Notes: generated from the letters alone by a model not told the origin. DNA of 64,000 nt from an uncultured Dialister sp. (GCA_900547785.1 URIB01000004.1:1-64000), one strand, 5' to 3'. Shown: positions 1 through 7,874, numbered from the stretch's first letter. Numbers and translations are program-made.

Positions 1-51
1 GACTACGAGATGGAATGGAAAGCCAATGCAGGCATCCGTCTGAGATTCTAA
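1..51 (+). CDS. C-terminal end of an outer-membrane beta-barrel protein (OmpM-like), partial
   Basis: Only the last 16 codons are in the window, read in frame 1 to a TAA at 49-51. The visible peptide ends GIRLRF, an alternating pattern of polar and hydrophobic residues with a terminal phenylalanine. This is the C-terminal signature recognised by the BAM machinery in outer-membrane barrels. In Negativicutes, OmpM-type porins with an N-terminal SLH domain end this way and often sit next to skp, as here. The family call is inference from the last strand and the neighbours; the SLH domain would lie outside the window. Confidence 0.5.
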   Translation, partial: DYEMEWKANAGIRLRF

Positions 52-136
52 GAGAAAGGAATGGTATAAAAGTATTGGATAACCAATAAATAAAAATAAA
101 AAATAAAGAATAAAGAATAAAGACAGACCGCTTACA

Positions 137-179
137 GGCCCTATGAGTGGGGAATAAAACTTATAGGGTCATTCTTTTT
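137..179 (+). terminator. Rho-independent terminator of the porin gene
   Basis: An 11-base stem pairs 137-147 with 160-170 (core CCTAT/ATAGG, with G-U pairs), followed by a T-rich tail at 171-179. It lies 86 bases after the porin stop codon. Confidence 0.75.
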
Positions 180-628
180 GAAATTTCCGGCGGTCTTTGA
201 TTAAAAAATTTTCGGGTGCCGGGCAGGAAGTCATGCATAAAATTTCTTACAAAAACAAATTTAAATGATGGTAGAAAATAGAATGAATAAGTGGAAATCA
301 TAAAAAAATATATGAGAGTTTTAATAGGTTTGCAATTGAACTGCCCGGCTTCATGTGATATTATGTTTATATAATTATAATTTTGTTTTTAAAACAATTA
401 ATAGTAAAATATCAAATGCTTTTTGAAAAGTATAAAAACAGCAAAAAGTGTACAACATTTGAATCATTCAAATTTACGATTGACTAAAAAGAGTGCTTTC
501 CAAATAAAAATATTGCCGGATTATACTTTTTGAAAATAAAACGGGATTGTTCGGCGGATTGTCAAAACAACCCGGAAAATGAGGAAATAACTTTAATGTT
601 ATTTAGAACAGAGAAAGGGAGATTCAAA
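180..628 (+). other. AT-rich intergenic region and long untranslated leader
   Basis: No convincing gene is seen here. The stretch is very AT-rich and holds one good promoter (336-364). The inferred transcript would carry a leader of about 257 bases before the next start codon at 629. A 9-base inverted repeat (218-226 GCCGGGCAG, 341-349 CTGCCCGGC) spans the promoter; its meaning is unknown and it may be chance. Confidence 0.4.
336..364 (+). promoter_or_regulatory. Sigma-A type promoter for the YbjN-like/skp genes
   Basis: TTGAAC (336-341), a 17-base spacer and TATTAT (359-364) match the vegetative promoter consensus well. The start point would fall near 372. Confidence 0.6.
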
Positions 629-1117
629 ATGGCAGAAAAAGAAAAAATGGAAACAAAAGAAAAGATGGATACGGAAGTGAAAGTAGGTATTGAAAAGGTA
701 AAGATTTTACAGGAACATCTGGAAGCATCAAAAATTACCGGATTCGGAATACAGAATTTTGAAAATGAAGTTCATGCCCAGGCATTCCGGAGCAATCTTC
801 CGGTAGCGGGACAAAATCTTCCGTTTATGATCCTTCTTGATGACAGCGTATATACGATTATTCAGGTGCAGGTAGCCGCTGCCATAGCTGTAGGAGATAA
901 GAAGACAAAAATTTGCGAAGATTTGAATGAATTGAATGACCAGTACCGCATGCTGAAATATAATGTGGATGAAATGGGCAATGTTCTTCTTACTTGCTGC
1001 ATTCCCGCAGGATTGGAACATTTCGATCCCGCTTTGGTGATTGCTATTCTTAATCAGATTCAGGGTCACTTGAGTGCCGTATATCCGACAATTATGGAAA
1101 AGATTTGGAAGAAATAA
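629..1117 (+). CDS. YbjN-domain-like protein
   Basis: A 162-residue soluble protein with no signal peptide. The first ~30 residues are highly charged (Lys/Glu-rich), followed by an alpha/beta domain. Its overall pattern (a segment with paired hydrophobic strands around LPFMILLDD and VLLTCCIP) resembles YbjN/type III chaperone-like folds; this is recognition of pattern, not a firm match. A start at 530 is open, but the ATG at 629 has GGGAG at a proper distance and begins where the conserved-looking part begins, so I chose it. It lies between a porin gene and skp, which suggests, without proving, a link to envelope biogenesis. The stop is followed closely by skp, probably in one transcript. Confidence 0.5.
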   Translation: MAEKEKMETKEKMDTEVKVGIEKVKILQEHLEASKITGFGIQNFENEVHAQAFRSNLPVAGQNLPFMILLDDSVYTIIQVQVAAAIAVGDKKTKICEDLNELNDQYRMLKYNVDEMGNVLLTCCIPAGLEHFDPALVIAILNQIQGHLSAVYPTIMEKIWKK

Positions 1118-1153
1118 GCCGGTTCGGTTTTGTTTATAAAAAGAGGTGTCGTT

Positions 1154-1558
1154 ATGAAAAAAGTAGTAGGTTCTATGGTATTGGCTGCTGCACTGCTGGG
1201 ATTTAGCGGACAGGCGGATGCGGCTTCCGGTTACATTAATATGGATAATGTTCTTGCGTCTACACCGTCATTTATGCAGGCCGGCAGAACGGTAGCGGCG
1301 GAACAGCAGAGATTGCAGAATGAATTTGATCAAAAGTCCAAGGGGATGTCACAAAAAGAAAAAGAAGCGTTAGCTGAAAAGTTAAATGCTCAGTTGGCAC
1401 AGAAAGAAAATCAGGTGCTGGCTCCCATTCAGGCAAAGCTGCGTGCAGCGGTTGAAAAGGTGGCCAAAGAGAGCAATGTTGATATTATCATCAACGGACG
1501 TGATGTCATTTATGGAGGCATTGATCTCACGGAAAAAGTAAAGGCAAATATGAGATAA
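1154..1558 (+). CDS. skp: Skp/OmpH-family periplasmic chaperone
   Basis: A 134-residue secreted protein. Skp trimers hold unfolded outer-membrane proteins in the periplasm and deliver them to BAM. A signal peptide covers about residues 1-23, ending QADA before ASGY. The mature part has the Skp layout: a short strand (YINMDNVL), a long charged coiled coil (about 45-105, rich in Gln, Lys and Glu) and a closing segment VDIIINGRDVIYGG typical of the family trimer core. The ATG at 1154 follows AGAGGTG; an in-frame ATG at 1130 would add residues in front of the signal peptide and is rejected. Its place just downstream of a porin gene fits its role. Confidence 0.88.
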   Translation: MKKVVGSMVLAAALLGFSGQADAASGYINMDNVLASTPSFMQAGRTVAAEQQRLQNEFDQKSKGMSQKEKEALAEKLNAQLAQKENQVLAPIQAKLRAAVEKVAKESNVDIIINGRDVIYGGIDLTEKVKANMR

Positions 1559-1574
1559 ACGAAAAGTAAATAGG

Positions 1575-1602
1575 TTGTATGTAAATCGGATTATCGTAAT
1601 AT
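1575..1602 (+). promoter_or_regulatory. Possible promoter upstream of exbB-exbD-tonB
   Basis: TTGTAT (1575-1580), 16 bases, TAATAT (1597-1602). It is the best promoter-like sequence before exbB, but the terminator at 1619-1676 lies between it and the gene. Confidence 0.35.
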
Positions 1603-1618
1603 AAGCTGATTAAAATCG

Positions 1619-1676
1619 AAAGGCATGACTGTTGAAAGAAGAGATATCTTCCGGTTTCAGTTATGCCTTTTTTATT
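1619..1676 (+). terminator. Hairpin terminator between skp and exbB
   Basis: A 13-base stem pairs 1619-1631 with 1658-1670 (one G-U), and the last strand runs into six T residues (1668-1673). It ends the skp transcript. It stands only about 30 bases before exbB, leaving no clear room for a separate promoter after it. Confidence 0.8.
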
Positions 1677-1706
1677 TATTAAAACGGTATAGAAAGGGAG
1701 AAGCAT

Positions 1707-2333
1707 ATGGGGATTTTAGAGGCGGGGGCAGGGTATTTTATGCGGGGAGGCCTGTGTATGTGGCCTTTGTTGCTTTGTTCTTTGGCTGTCATATTTTTGG
1801 CGGTGGAACGGTGTATTTATTACAGGCAGAAGATTTCCAAAACCGAGTTTGCCGTGGAATTTTGTAAAAAGATGACAAGGGGACAGGCGGAGGATGCCTA
1901 TAACCTTGCCGCTTCATCTGAAGGGTGCGCCGCAAAGCTGGCTAAGGATATTTTGGAAGAGAAGGATCATTTAGGCGCCTCTTTGGAGTCGGTTGCTTAT
2001 GAAAAAGCGGACAGATATTCCAATGAACTTGCAGAGCATCTTGATTATTTGGGGGTGATTATAGGGTTATCACCGATGCTCGGTCTTTTGGGAACGATTA
2101 CCGGAATGATGAGTACGTTTTCTTCCATGACGGGGCAACTGCAAAATACGGCGGGCGTTACGGCGGGACTCGCAGAAGCATTGATTACAACTATTTTTGG
2201 ACTGATTATTGCAATTGTAGCGATGCTCGTGCATGCGTACTTGATGGGGAAATACAAAAAAGCGGATCTTGATTTAAATTCCGTAGCGGATGCTTTGGTT
2301 TCCGGTTTGTCTGAAAGGCAGATGAGTGTATGA
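1707..2333 (+). CDS. exbB: ExbB/TolQ-family proton channel protein
   Basis: A 208-residue inner-membrane protein of the MotA/TolQ/ExbB family. With ExbD it uses proton flow to energise TonB. Three membrane segments are visible: one near residues 13-33, and two in the C-terminal half around the conserved glycine-rich stretch LSPMLGLLGTITGMM and a following hydrophobic helix (ITTIFGLIIAIVAML). The ATG follows GGGAG. It overlaps exbD by 4 bases and forms an operon with exbD and tonB. No TonB-dependent receptor is in the window, so the transported substrate is unknown. Confidence 0.9.
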   Translation: MGILEAGAGYFMRGGLCMWPLLLCSLAVIFLAVERCIYYRQKISKTEFAVEFCKKMTRGQAEDAYNLAASSEGCAAKLAKDILEEKDHLGASLESVAYEKADRYSNELAEHLDYLGVIIGLSPMLGLLGTITGMMSTFSSMTGQLQNTAGVTAGLAEALITTIFGLIIAIVAMLVHAYLMGKYKKADLDLNSVADALVSGLSERQMSV

Positions 2334-2746
2334 GAAGACGGGAGAAAATCAAAGATAAAACACCAGAACTCATGATCAGCCCGATGATTGATCTTATATT
2401 TCTTTTGCTTGCCTTCTTTATTATCAGCACCATGTATATGACGGAGGTCAGAACGATTTCTATAGAGCTTCCCCGTGCGGAGAGTGCCGAAGTGGTACAT
2501 AAAAGCAGCAGTCTTGTTTCTGTAAAAAAGGACGGCACGTACTGGCTGGATGAAAAGAAAATGCCTTTGGAAAGATTGGTAGAGGAAGTGAAAGCGAGAA
2601 GCGGGGCAAATCCCGGTTATCCCGTAGTGATTCGCGGAGAAAAAGAGGCACGCTATAATGATGTGATTCACGTGCTGGATGCGTGTAAGAGTGCGGGACT
2701 TACCCATTTTGGCTTAGCGGCGGGACAGGGAGAAGCTGATGAGTGA
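2330..2746 (+). CDS. exbD: ExbD/TolR-family protein
   Basis: A 138-residue single-span membrane protein with a periplasmic domain. Residues ~15-40 contain the family hallmark: an aspartate within the membrane helix (SPMIDLIFLLLAFFIIST), the residue thought to carry protons in ExbD/TolR. The C-terminal part ends in the typical alpha/beta fold (VVIRGEKEARYNDVIHVLDACKSAG). It overlaps both exbB and tonB, suggesting translational coupling and fixed stoichiometry. Confidence 0.9.
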   Translation: MRRREKIKDKTPELMISPMIDLIFLLLAFFIISTMYMTEVRTISIELPRAESAEVVHKSSSLVSVKKDGTYWLDEKKMPLERLVEEVKARSGANPGYPVVIRGEKEARYNDVIHVLDACKSAGLTHFGLAAGQGEADE

Positions 2747-3455
2747 CAAAAAGCGGTACATGGCGGGAATCGTAACGACTCTTATTTTTCACATGGCGAT
2801 TTTTCTTGTGCTCGGATTTCTGGGCGGCAGATACGTAAAAATAGTTCCCGGATCGGACATATTGCAGGTCACCCTGAATACGGGGGGCGGGAAAAAAGGA
2901 AGCGGAAAGTCTGGAAATGTATCGCCTGTAAATAATAAGAAAAGAGAAAAAACCGTCGCAAAGACGGAAAGTATATATGAAAATACAGAAAAGAAGGATT
3001 TATCCGAAGATGAGATAAACAGAAACGATGATTGGGACAACGAAGCGGAAGAAACCGATGGTTCCGATGCGGGAAATGAAACCGGCCGGAGCAGTACGGG
3101 AAACGATGGAAATGATGAAGGCGAAAGTAAAGGAGACGGAACTGCGGAGGGTGACGGAATAGGAGAAGGAGGCGGCGTACCGGTTACACCTCCGAAAGTG
3201 GTTTATAAAGTGCTTCCCCTATATCCGCCGTCGGCGAAGAGAGATGAAATTACAGGAGTGACATATGTGACAGTCTATGTAAATACATCGGGGACAGTGG
3301 ATTCCGTTTCCATCGCGCAAAGTGCCGGAAACGGAGAGCTTGATCAGGCGGCTGTAGAATCGGCTTATCAATGGACATTTACACCGGCACTGGATAAATA
3401 TGGTATTCCATCCGCTTGTGAGATTACATTTCCTGTCGAATTTAGACTGAATTGA
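2739..3455 (+). CDS. tonB: TonB-family energy transducer with acidic spacer
   Basis: A 238-residue protein. An N-terminal membrane anchor (about residues 8-27) is followed by a long low-complexity spacer (about 40-150) and a TonB C-terminal domain (about 153-238) with YPPSAKRDEITG and YQWTFTPA motifs. TonB spans the periplasm and passes energy from ExbBD to outer-membrane receptors. Unlike the usual Pro-Lys/Pro-Glu spacer, this one is rich in Gly, Asp, Glu, Asn and Ser and poor in proline. It is the last gene of the exbBD-tonB operon and is followed directly by a terminator. Confidence 0.87.
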   Translation: MSDKKRYMAGIVTTLIFHMAIFLVLGFLGGRYVKIVPGSDILQVTLNTGGGKKGSGKSGNVSPVNNKKREKTVAKTESIYENTEKKDLSEDEINRNDDWDNEAEETDGSDAGNETGRSSTGNDGNDEGESKGDGTAEGDGIGEGGGVPVTPPKVVYKVLPLYPPSAKRDEITGVTYVTVYVNTSGTVDSVSIAQSAGNGELDQAAVESAYQWTFTPALDKYGIPSACEITFPVEFRLN

Positions 3456-3496
3456 AAAATGCAGAGGGCCTTTTGAAAAGCGGCTCTGCATTTTTT
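3456..3496 (+). terminator. Terminator of exbBD-tonB
   Basis: Stem of AAAATGCAGAG (3456-3466) with CTCTGCATTTT (3484-3494), extended by a GGCC/GGC inner part, and six T residues at 3491-3496. It starts right after the tonB stop codon. Confidence 0.85.
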
Positions 3497-3544
3497 CATC
3501 TCTGTCATGATTATTTTATAATATGGGATTTGGACGGTTCCAAT

Positions 3545-4726
3545 TTATTCTTTGTTTTCCAGTCCCAAATAAAGCTGTTCCAGTCCCTGTTTCAGCGTTT
3601 TTTGCGGGCAGGCGAGATTTAGCCGGATGAAACAATTGCCTTCGGGACCGAACATAGATCCCATATTGACCCAGATTTTGGCATCATGTAGAAGTTCTTG
3701 CTCCATTTCTTCATCGGCAAGACCGTAGCCGTTGCAATCAATCCAGGCAAGATAGGTACCTTCCGGCTCTATGAGTTGTAGCTTCGGCAGTCTTTCTTGC
3801 AAAAACCGGCGTGTATAGTCCAGATTATTTTTTATGTATTCTTTAACAATGGACAGCCATTCGCCCGCCCCTTTGTAAGCGGCTTCTCCGGCAATAAGAC
3901 CCATGACGTTTACATGGTCATAGCCGAAAGAGTCGAGTTCTTGCCGGAAAGCGGCGCGGATTTCCGGATTGGGAATCCAGATATTGGAAACCTGGAGTCC
4001 TGCAATATTGAATGTTTTGCTCGGTGCGGTGCAGAGAATCATTTGCTCCGTCGCTTTTTTATTGACAGCGGCAAAGGGGATGTGCTTGTAGCCCGGATAG
4101 GCAAAGTCGGCGTGTATTTCATCGGAAACAATTTTCACGCCGTGGCGGGTACAGATGTCGGCATAGGTTTCCAGTTCTTCTTTCGTCCATACTCGTCCGG
4201 CAGGATTGTGGGGAGAACAAAAAATGGCAAGCTTCACATGATTTTCTGTCACTTTTCTTTCTATATCAATGAAATCAAGTTCATAGTGACCGTTTTTGAG
4301 CACCAACGGGCTGTTGACCAGTTTTCTTTTGTTATTTTCTATGGCAAACGTGAAAGGGTGATAGACGGGACGGTGAATGAGAACGGCGTCGTTTTCTTTT
4401 GTCAGCGCTTTGACGGCAAGGTTGATGGCAGGAACGACACCGGGTGTTTTGACAAGCCATTCGGGTTTCGTGTCCCATTGGAAATGATGAAGAAACCAGT
4501 CATGGACAGCTTTGAAATAAGAGGGTTTTGCTTCGGAGTAGCCGTAAACGGCATGGTCTACCCGTTTTTGCAGAGCTTCCGTAATGCAGTCGGCAACGGG
4601 AAAATCCATATCGGCAATCCAGAAAGGCAATACATTTGCAGGCTTTCCCTCTTCTTCTGCAAAGTCGAATTTCATGGAGTTCGTATTTTTTCTGTCAATA
4701 ACGGTGTCGAGGTCGGAGAGTTTCAT
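3545..4726 (-). CDS. patB: PatB/MalY-type PLP-dependent C-S lyase (cystathionine beta-lyase)
   Basis: A 393-residue fold-type I PLP enzyme of the MalY/PatB family, which splits cystathionine or cysteine and often also acts as an aminotransferase. The PLP lysine is K237 in APSKTFN; the other cofactor motifs are SPHNPAGRVW (171-180) and SDEIH (201-205). The N-terminal FWIADMDF is characteristic of this subfamily rather than of ordinary aspartate aminotransferases. It lies 89 bases downstream of a cysteine-binding protein gene on the same strand, behind a hairpin, so it probably belongs to the same cysteine-controlled operon at reduced level. Start chosen at the ATG preceded by AAAGGAA. Confidence 0.82.
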   Translation of the reverse strand: MKLSDLDTVIDRKNTNSMKFDFAEEEGKPANVLPFWIADMDFPVADCITEALQKRVDHAVYGYSEAKPSYFKAVHDWFLHHFQWDTKPEWLVKTPGVVPAINLAVKALTKENDAVLIHRPVYHPFTFAIENNKRKLVNSPLVLKNGHYELDFIDIERKVTENHVKLAIFCSPHNPAGRVWTKEELETYADICTRHGVKIVSDEIHADFAYPGYKHIPFAAVNKKATEQMILCTAPSKTFNIAGLQVSNIWIPNPEIRAAFRQELDSFGYDHVNVMGLIAGEAAYKGAGEWLSIVKEYIKNNLDYTRRFLQERLPKLQLIEPEGTYLAWIDCNGYGLADEEMEQELLHDAKIWVNMGSMFGPEGNCFIRLNLACPQKTLKQGLEQLYLGLENKE

Positions 4727-4759
4727 AGCGTTTCCTTTCTTAGTGTTACAGGTTCAGTG

Positions 4760-4791
4760 AAAAAGAGGACATCTGGGAAAGAGTCCTCTTT
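4760..4791 (-). terminator. Partial terminator between binding protein and patB
   Basis: On the minus strand, AAAGAGGAC (4791-4783) pairs with GTCCTCTTT (4770-4762) and runs into a short T tract. The stem is perfect but the tail is short, so some read-through into patB is likely. Confidence 0.6.
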
Positions 4792-4815
4792 GCATAATTA
4801 TTTCAATAGTTGTTT

Positions 4816-5679
4816 TCAGAGCTGTCCGCCTTCTACAACGAGGTCATCCGGATTGACGGCGCTTCCATAAACGGGAGCAAGCGTCATTTCATAATTTTTG
4901 TGGAAGAAATTTTCTTTACCCAATTTCTTGATTTCCTCATTGATGTAGTCAAGAAGTTCTTTATTTCCTTTCTGTACCGCCGGAGCGATTGTATCAAGGT
5001 CGCCCAATGAGGCAATTCCTACCTTGAACTCCGGGTTTTTCATGGCCCAGGCGAGGACTTCCGTGTTGTCCGTAGAAAATGCGGCAGCTCTGCCGTCGAG
5101 GAGTGCATTGTAAGTTTCCGTATATTGATCGAATTTCAAGAGTTTGATTTCAGGATGATGTTTGGAGAAATAGGTTTCCGCCGTCGTTCCTTTTGCAACG
5201 ATGAGCTGCTTGTCTTTGAGCTGGGAAAGATCGGTGATGTTGTTTTTCACGGGCGAAACGACACCTAAAGCGACTTTCATGTAAGGAAGAGCAAAATCAA
5301 CCTGCTCGGCTCTTTCTTTGGTGACTGTGAAGTTGGCGAGGACGATATCGACTTTGCCGGTCTTGGCATATTCGACGCGGTTGGCCGGTTCCAAGGAAAT
5401 ATATTCGGCCTTAACGCCCAAGTCTTTAGCGAGACGTTCCGCAAAATATACATCATAGCCCTGATAGTGTCCGTCTTTATCAACGTAACCGAACGGCGCT
5501 TTGTCACTGAATACACCGATGATGAGTTTTCCGCTTTTTTTGATGTCATCCATTGAGCGGTAAGTGGCTTTTTGCGAAGCTGTTTCTTGTCCCTGCTCTT
5601 TGCTTCCGCAGCCGGTTGATAAGGAAAGTGTGGTGAGCAGAAGAAGTGCGGCGAGTAAATAATAGATTTTTTTCATCAT
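4816..5679 (-). CDS. Cysteine/cystine ABC transporter substrate-binding lipoprotein
   Basis: A 287-residue SBP family 3 protein. The signal peptide ends in a lipobox with cysteine 24 (STGC), so it is lipid-anchored. The mature sequence closely follows the pattern of the cysteine-binding protein CjaA of Campylobacter: GVFSDKAPFGYVDKDG, then EPANRVEYAKTGKVDI, LANFTVTKERAEQVDF, PYMKVALGV, KGTTAETYF, and the C-terminal VVEGG. The gene lies directly downstream of its own ATPase and permease genes and, through them, of a cysteine-codon leader. All of this supports cysteine or cystine as ligand. The ATG at 5679 has AGAGGT upstream; a second ATG follows immediately. Confidence 0.85.
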   Translation of the reverse strand: MMKKIYYLLAALLLLTTLSLSTGCGSKEQGQETASQKATYRSMDDIKKSGKLIIGVFSDKAPFGYVDKDGHYQGYDVYFAERLAKDLGVKAEYISLEPANRVEYAKTGKVDIVLANFTVTKERAEQVDFALPYMKVALGVVSPVKNNITDLSQLKDKQLIVAKGTTAETYFSKHHPEIKLLKFDQYTETYNALLDGRAAAFSTDNTEVLAWAMKNPEFKVGIASLGDLDTIAPAVQKGNKELLDYINEEIKKLGKENFFHKNYEMTLAPVYGSAVNPDDLVVEGGQL

Positions 5680-5715
5680 AGAAATACCTCTTTTCTGTTT
5701 GTAAAATATATAAAT

Positions 5716-6462
5716 TTAATTTTCATAGGTAAAAGAATGTAAAAACTTTTTGGTTCTGGGGTTTTGCGGCCGGTCAAACAGATCTGCCGGCGAACCTTCT
5801 TCGGCAATCAATCCTTTGTCAAAGAAAAGAATACGGTCGGCGACTGCTCTGGCAAACTGCATTTCATGACTGACGATGACCATTGTCATTCCTTCTTTGG
5901 CAAGCTCCATGATGACGTCCAGCACTTCCCGCACCATTTCGGGGTCTAAAGAAGCAGTGACTTCATCAAAGAGCATGATGTCGGGTTTCATGATGAGCGC
6001 CCGGATCATAGCAATTCTCTGTTTCTGCCCGCCTGACAATTCACGGGGGTAGGCATTTTCTTTATCGGAAAGTCCGATGCGGGAAAGCATTTTTCTCGCT
6101 TCACCCAAAACTTCTTCTTTCGCACGGTGCTGGACCTGCAAAGGAGCAAGCGTGATATTTTCCATGACTGTCATATGGGGAAACAGGTCGTAGCTTTGGA
6201 AAACCATTCCGATTTTTTGACAAAGTTTGGCATGGGGCATAGAGCCGTCAGATATTTTTTGTCCTTCCAGAATGATATCACCGCCCGAGATGGATTCAAG
6301 TCCGTTCAGACATCGGAGAAATGTGGATTTACCACAGCCGGAAGGTCCGATAATTACTATCACTTCACTTTTCCGCAAAGTCAGGGAAATATCATGAAGA
6401 ATGGTCTGGTCACCGAATTTTTTACTGAGATGATTCACTTCAAGAAGAATTTCTTTTTCCAT
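5716..6462 (-). CDS. Polar amino-acid (cysteine/cystine) ABC transporter ATP-binding protein
   Basis: A 248-residue GlnQ/TcyC-type ATPase that powers uptake. Walker A is GPSGCGKST (39-47), the Q-loop sits near VFQSYDLFP (88-95), the signature is LSGGQKQR (142-149) and Walker B is IMLFDEVTA (162-170), with the switch histidine in IVSHEM. It begins one base after the permease gene stop and is followed by the binding-protein gene, the usual order in this transporter type. Here the order in the transcript is permease, permease, ATPase, binding protein. Confidence 0.93.
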   Translation of the reverse strand: MEKEILLEVNHLSKKFGDQTILHDISLTLRKSEVIVIIGPSGCGKSTFLRCLNGLESISGGDIILEGQKISDGSMPHAKLCQKIGMVFQSYDLFPHMTVMENITLAPLQVQHRAKEEVLGEARKMLSRIGLSDKENAYPRELSGGQKQRIAMIRALIMKPDIMLFDEVTASLDPEMVREVLDVIMELAKEGMTMVIVSHEMQFARAVADRILFFDKGLIAEEGSPADLFDRPQNPRTKKFLHSFTYEN

Positions 6463-6463
6463 A

Positions 6464-7141
6464 TCAGACCGTCCATTTCTTTTCTAAATGAGCCGCCATC
6501 CGTGATAATGGATAGCAGGCCAGAAAATATAAGAAGAATATGGTTCCGTAGATCCATAGTGCCGCGTCAGGTGCGGTATAGCGGTTGGCTTCAATGATTT
6601 GCTGTCCGATTTTAAGCATCTCCACGACACCGATCAGTACGATGAGAGATGTCGTCTTTATGATACGGGTAAACAGATTGATGGAAGGGGGCAGCAGTCT
6701 TTGCAGGGATTGGGGGAGAATAATATAGCGAAAAGTCTGCCGTTTTGAAAGACCGAGAGCGGCGGCGCTTTCATACTGGTTTGACGGAATGGAAAGAAGC
6801 GCACCTCTGACGAGGTCGCCCATTTCAGCCGCACCCCAGAAAATAAAGACAATGATAGAAGCGGTGAATCCGGAAATGTCTAAACCGACGGCTCTTGTTA
6901 CTCCGAAATAAGCGATGAAGAGCAGCACAAGCTGGGGAAGAATACGAACCGATTCAAGATACAGACGCATGACGAGTTGTAAGCCTTTATAAGGAAGTGT
7001 CATGGCGATACCTGCGAGAATACCGAAAATAATCGACCCTGCTACAGAAAGGAGAGAAATTTCTACAGTCGTCCAAAGTCCGCCGAGAAGACGGAGCCCG
7101 TTAGAGCCTTCAAAGAGTACGGAGAGTCCCAAATCGTCCAT
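6464..7141 (-). CDS. Polar amino-acid ABC transporter permease, second subunit
   Basis: A 225-residue HisM/GlnP-type permease with about five membrane helices. The cytoplasmic coupling loop for the ATPase is visible as the ESAAALGLSKRQTFRYIILPQ segment, about residues 123-143. It overlaps the preceding permease gene by 32 bases. The two permease genes are paralogues and probably form a heterodimeric channel. The start at 7141 opens with MDDLG; the overlap argues for coupled translation. Confidence 0.9.
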   Translation of the reverse strand: MDDLGLSVLFEGSNGLRLLGGLWTTVEISLLSVAGSIIFGILAGIAMTLPYKGLQLVMRLYLESVRILPQLVLLFIAYFGVTRAVGLDISGFTASIIVFIFWGAAEMGDLVRGALLSIPSNQYESAAALGLSKRQTFRYIILPQSLQRLLPPSINLFTRIIKTTSLIVLIGVVEMLKIGQQIIEANRYTAPDAALWIYGTIFFLYFLACYPLSRMAAHLEKKWTV

Positions 7142-7781
7142 GACGAAGTCTCCTTTCCAGGTACGATGCTCCCAAAGAGAGAGGGAGCAAAATAATCAGA
7201 TAAGAAATAACAAGCATCCATAACGTTTCATCTGTTTTGTAATAAAGACCGATGAGATCTTTTGCGACATACATCAAATCGGGAACAGCACAGACACTGA
7301 AAACGGAAGTTTCTTTAATAAGGAAAAGCACATTTGCACAAATAGAGGGAAGAGCAACGATAAAAGCCTGGGGTCCTGTGATATACCGGAGCATTTGGTA
7401 CTTGCTGAGGCCGAGGGCGGATGCGGATTCGATTTGCGATTTAGAAACGGCTTCCAGCCCGCCGCGGAAGGCTTCTGCCATATAGCTTCCGCCTAAAAAT
7501 GTAAGACCCAGAACGGCACAGGCTGTTCCCGAAATATGAACCCCTATTTTCGGAAGACCGAAGTAGAGGAAAAAAAGCTGGACCAAAAGAGGCGTATTTC
7601 TTGACAGCTCGATATAAGCAGTGGTTAAAGGCATCAGAAGAGGCATTTTTTCATAACGGATAAGGCTGATCGTCAATCCGAGAAGTGCGGATAAAATAAT
7701 TCCGACAGCGGCGATGGAAAGAGTGGTGATTGCGGCTTCAATAAAAAGCGGCGCAAATTTCCACATGAATGCGGTGTCCAT
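7110..7781 (-). CDS. Polar amino-acid ABC transporter permease, first subunit
   Basis: A 223-residue HisQ/GlnP-type permease, the first structural gene of the cysteine uptake operon. The coupling loop reads ESASALGLSKYQMLRYI. The open frame extends upstream to 7853, but the ATG at 7781 is preceded by AAGGAG four bases away, and translation from 7853 would start inside the terminator-hairpin region of the leader. I therefore place the start at 7781 (MDTAFMWKF). Its expression should depend on whether transcription passes the hairpin at 7803-7829. Confidence 0.88.
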   Translation of the reverse strand: MDTAFMWKFAPLFIEAAITTLSIAAVGIILSALLGLTISLIRYEKMPLLMPLTTAYIELSRNTPLLVQLFFLYFGLPKIGVHISGTACAVLGLTFLGGSYMAEAFRGGLEAVSKSQIESASALGLSKYQMLRYITGPQAFIVALPSICANVLFLIKETSVFSVCAVPDLMYVAKDLIGLYYKTDETLWMLVISYLIILLPLSLGASYLERRLRHGRFGTLRTL

Positions 7782-7802
7782 AAAACTCCTTGTGAAAGAA
7801 AT

Positions 7803-7829
7803 AAAAAACGGAAAGCTTGCGCTTCCCGT
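7803..7829 (-). terminator. Attenuator terminator before the cysteine uptake genes
   Basis: On the minus strand a 9-base stem (7829-7821 with 7816-7808, one G-U pair) closes a GCAA tetraloop and is followed by a run of six T residues (7808-7803). It lies 46 bases after the leader-peptide stop and about 20 bases before the permease start. Confidence 0.88.
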
Positions 7830-7874
7830 ATTCCGGTACAAAGAAAGGGTCACAGAACTTTTGTGACAAGCCGG

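Noticed and set aside
2045..2707. 220-residue minus-strand ORF
   Set aside because: It runs opposite exbB-exbD, which are clear family members with overlaps; the reverse frame is unlike any protein.
3797..4870. 357-residue plus-strand ORF
   Set aside because: It is the antisense shadow of patB, with no ribosome site and no recognisable domain.
7782..7853. N-terminal extension of the permease from an ATG at 7853
   Set aside because: It would be translated across the terminator hairpin, has no ribosome site and adds residues unlike permeases; AAGGAG precedes the ATG at 7781.
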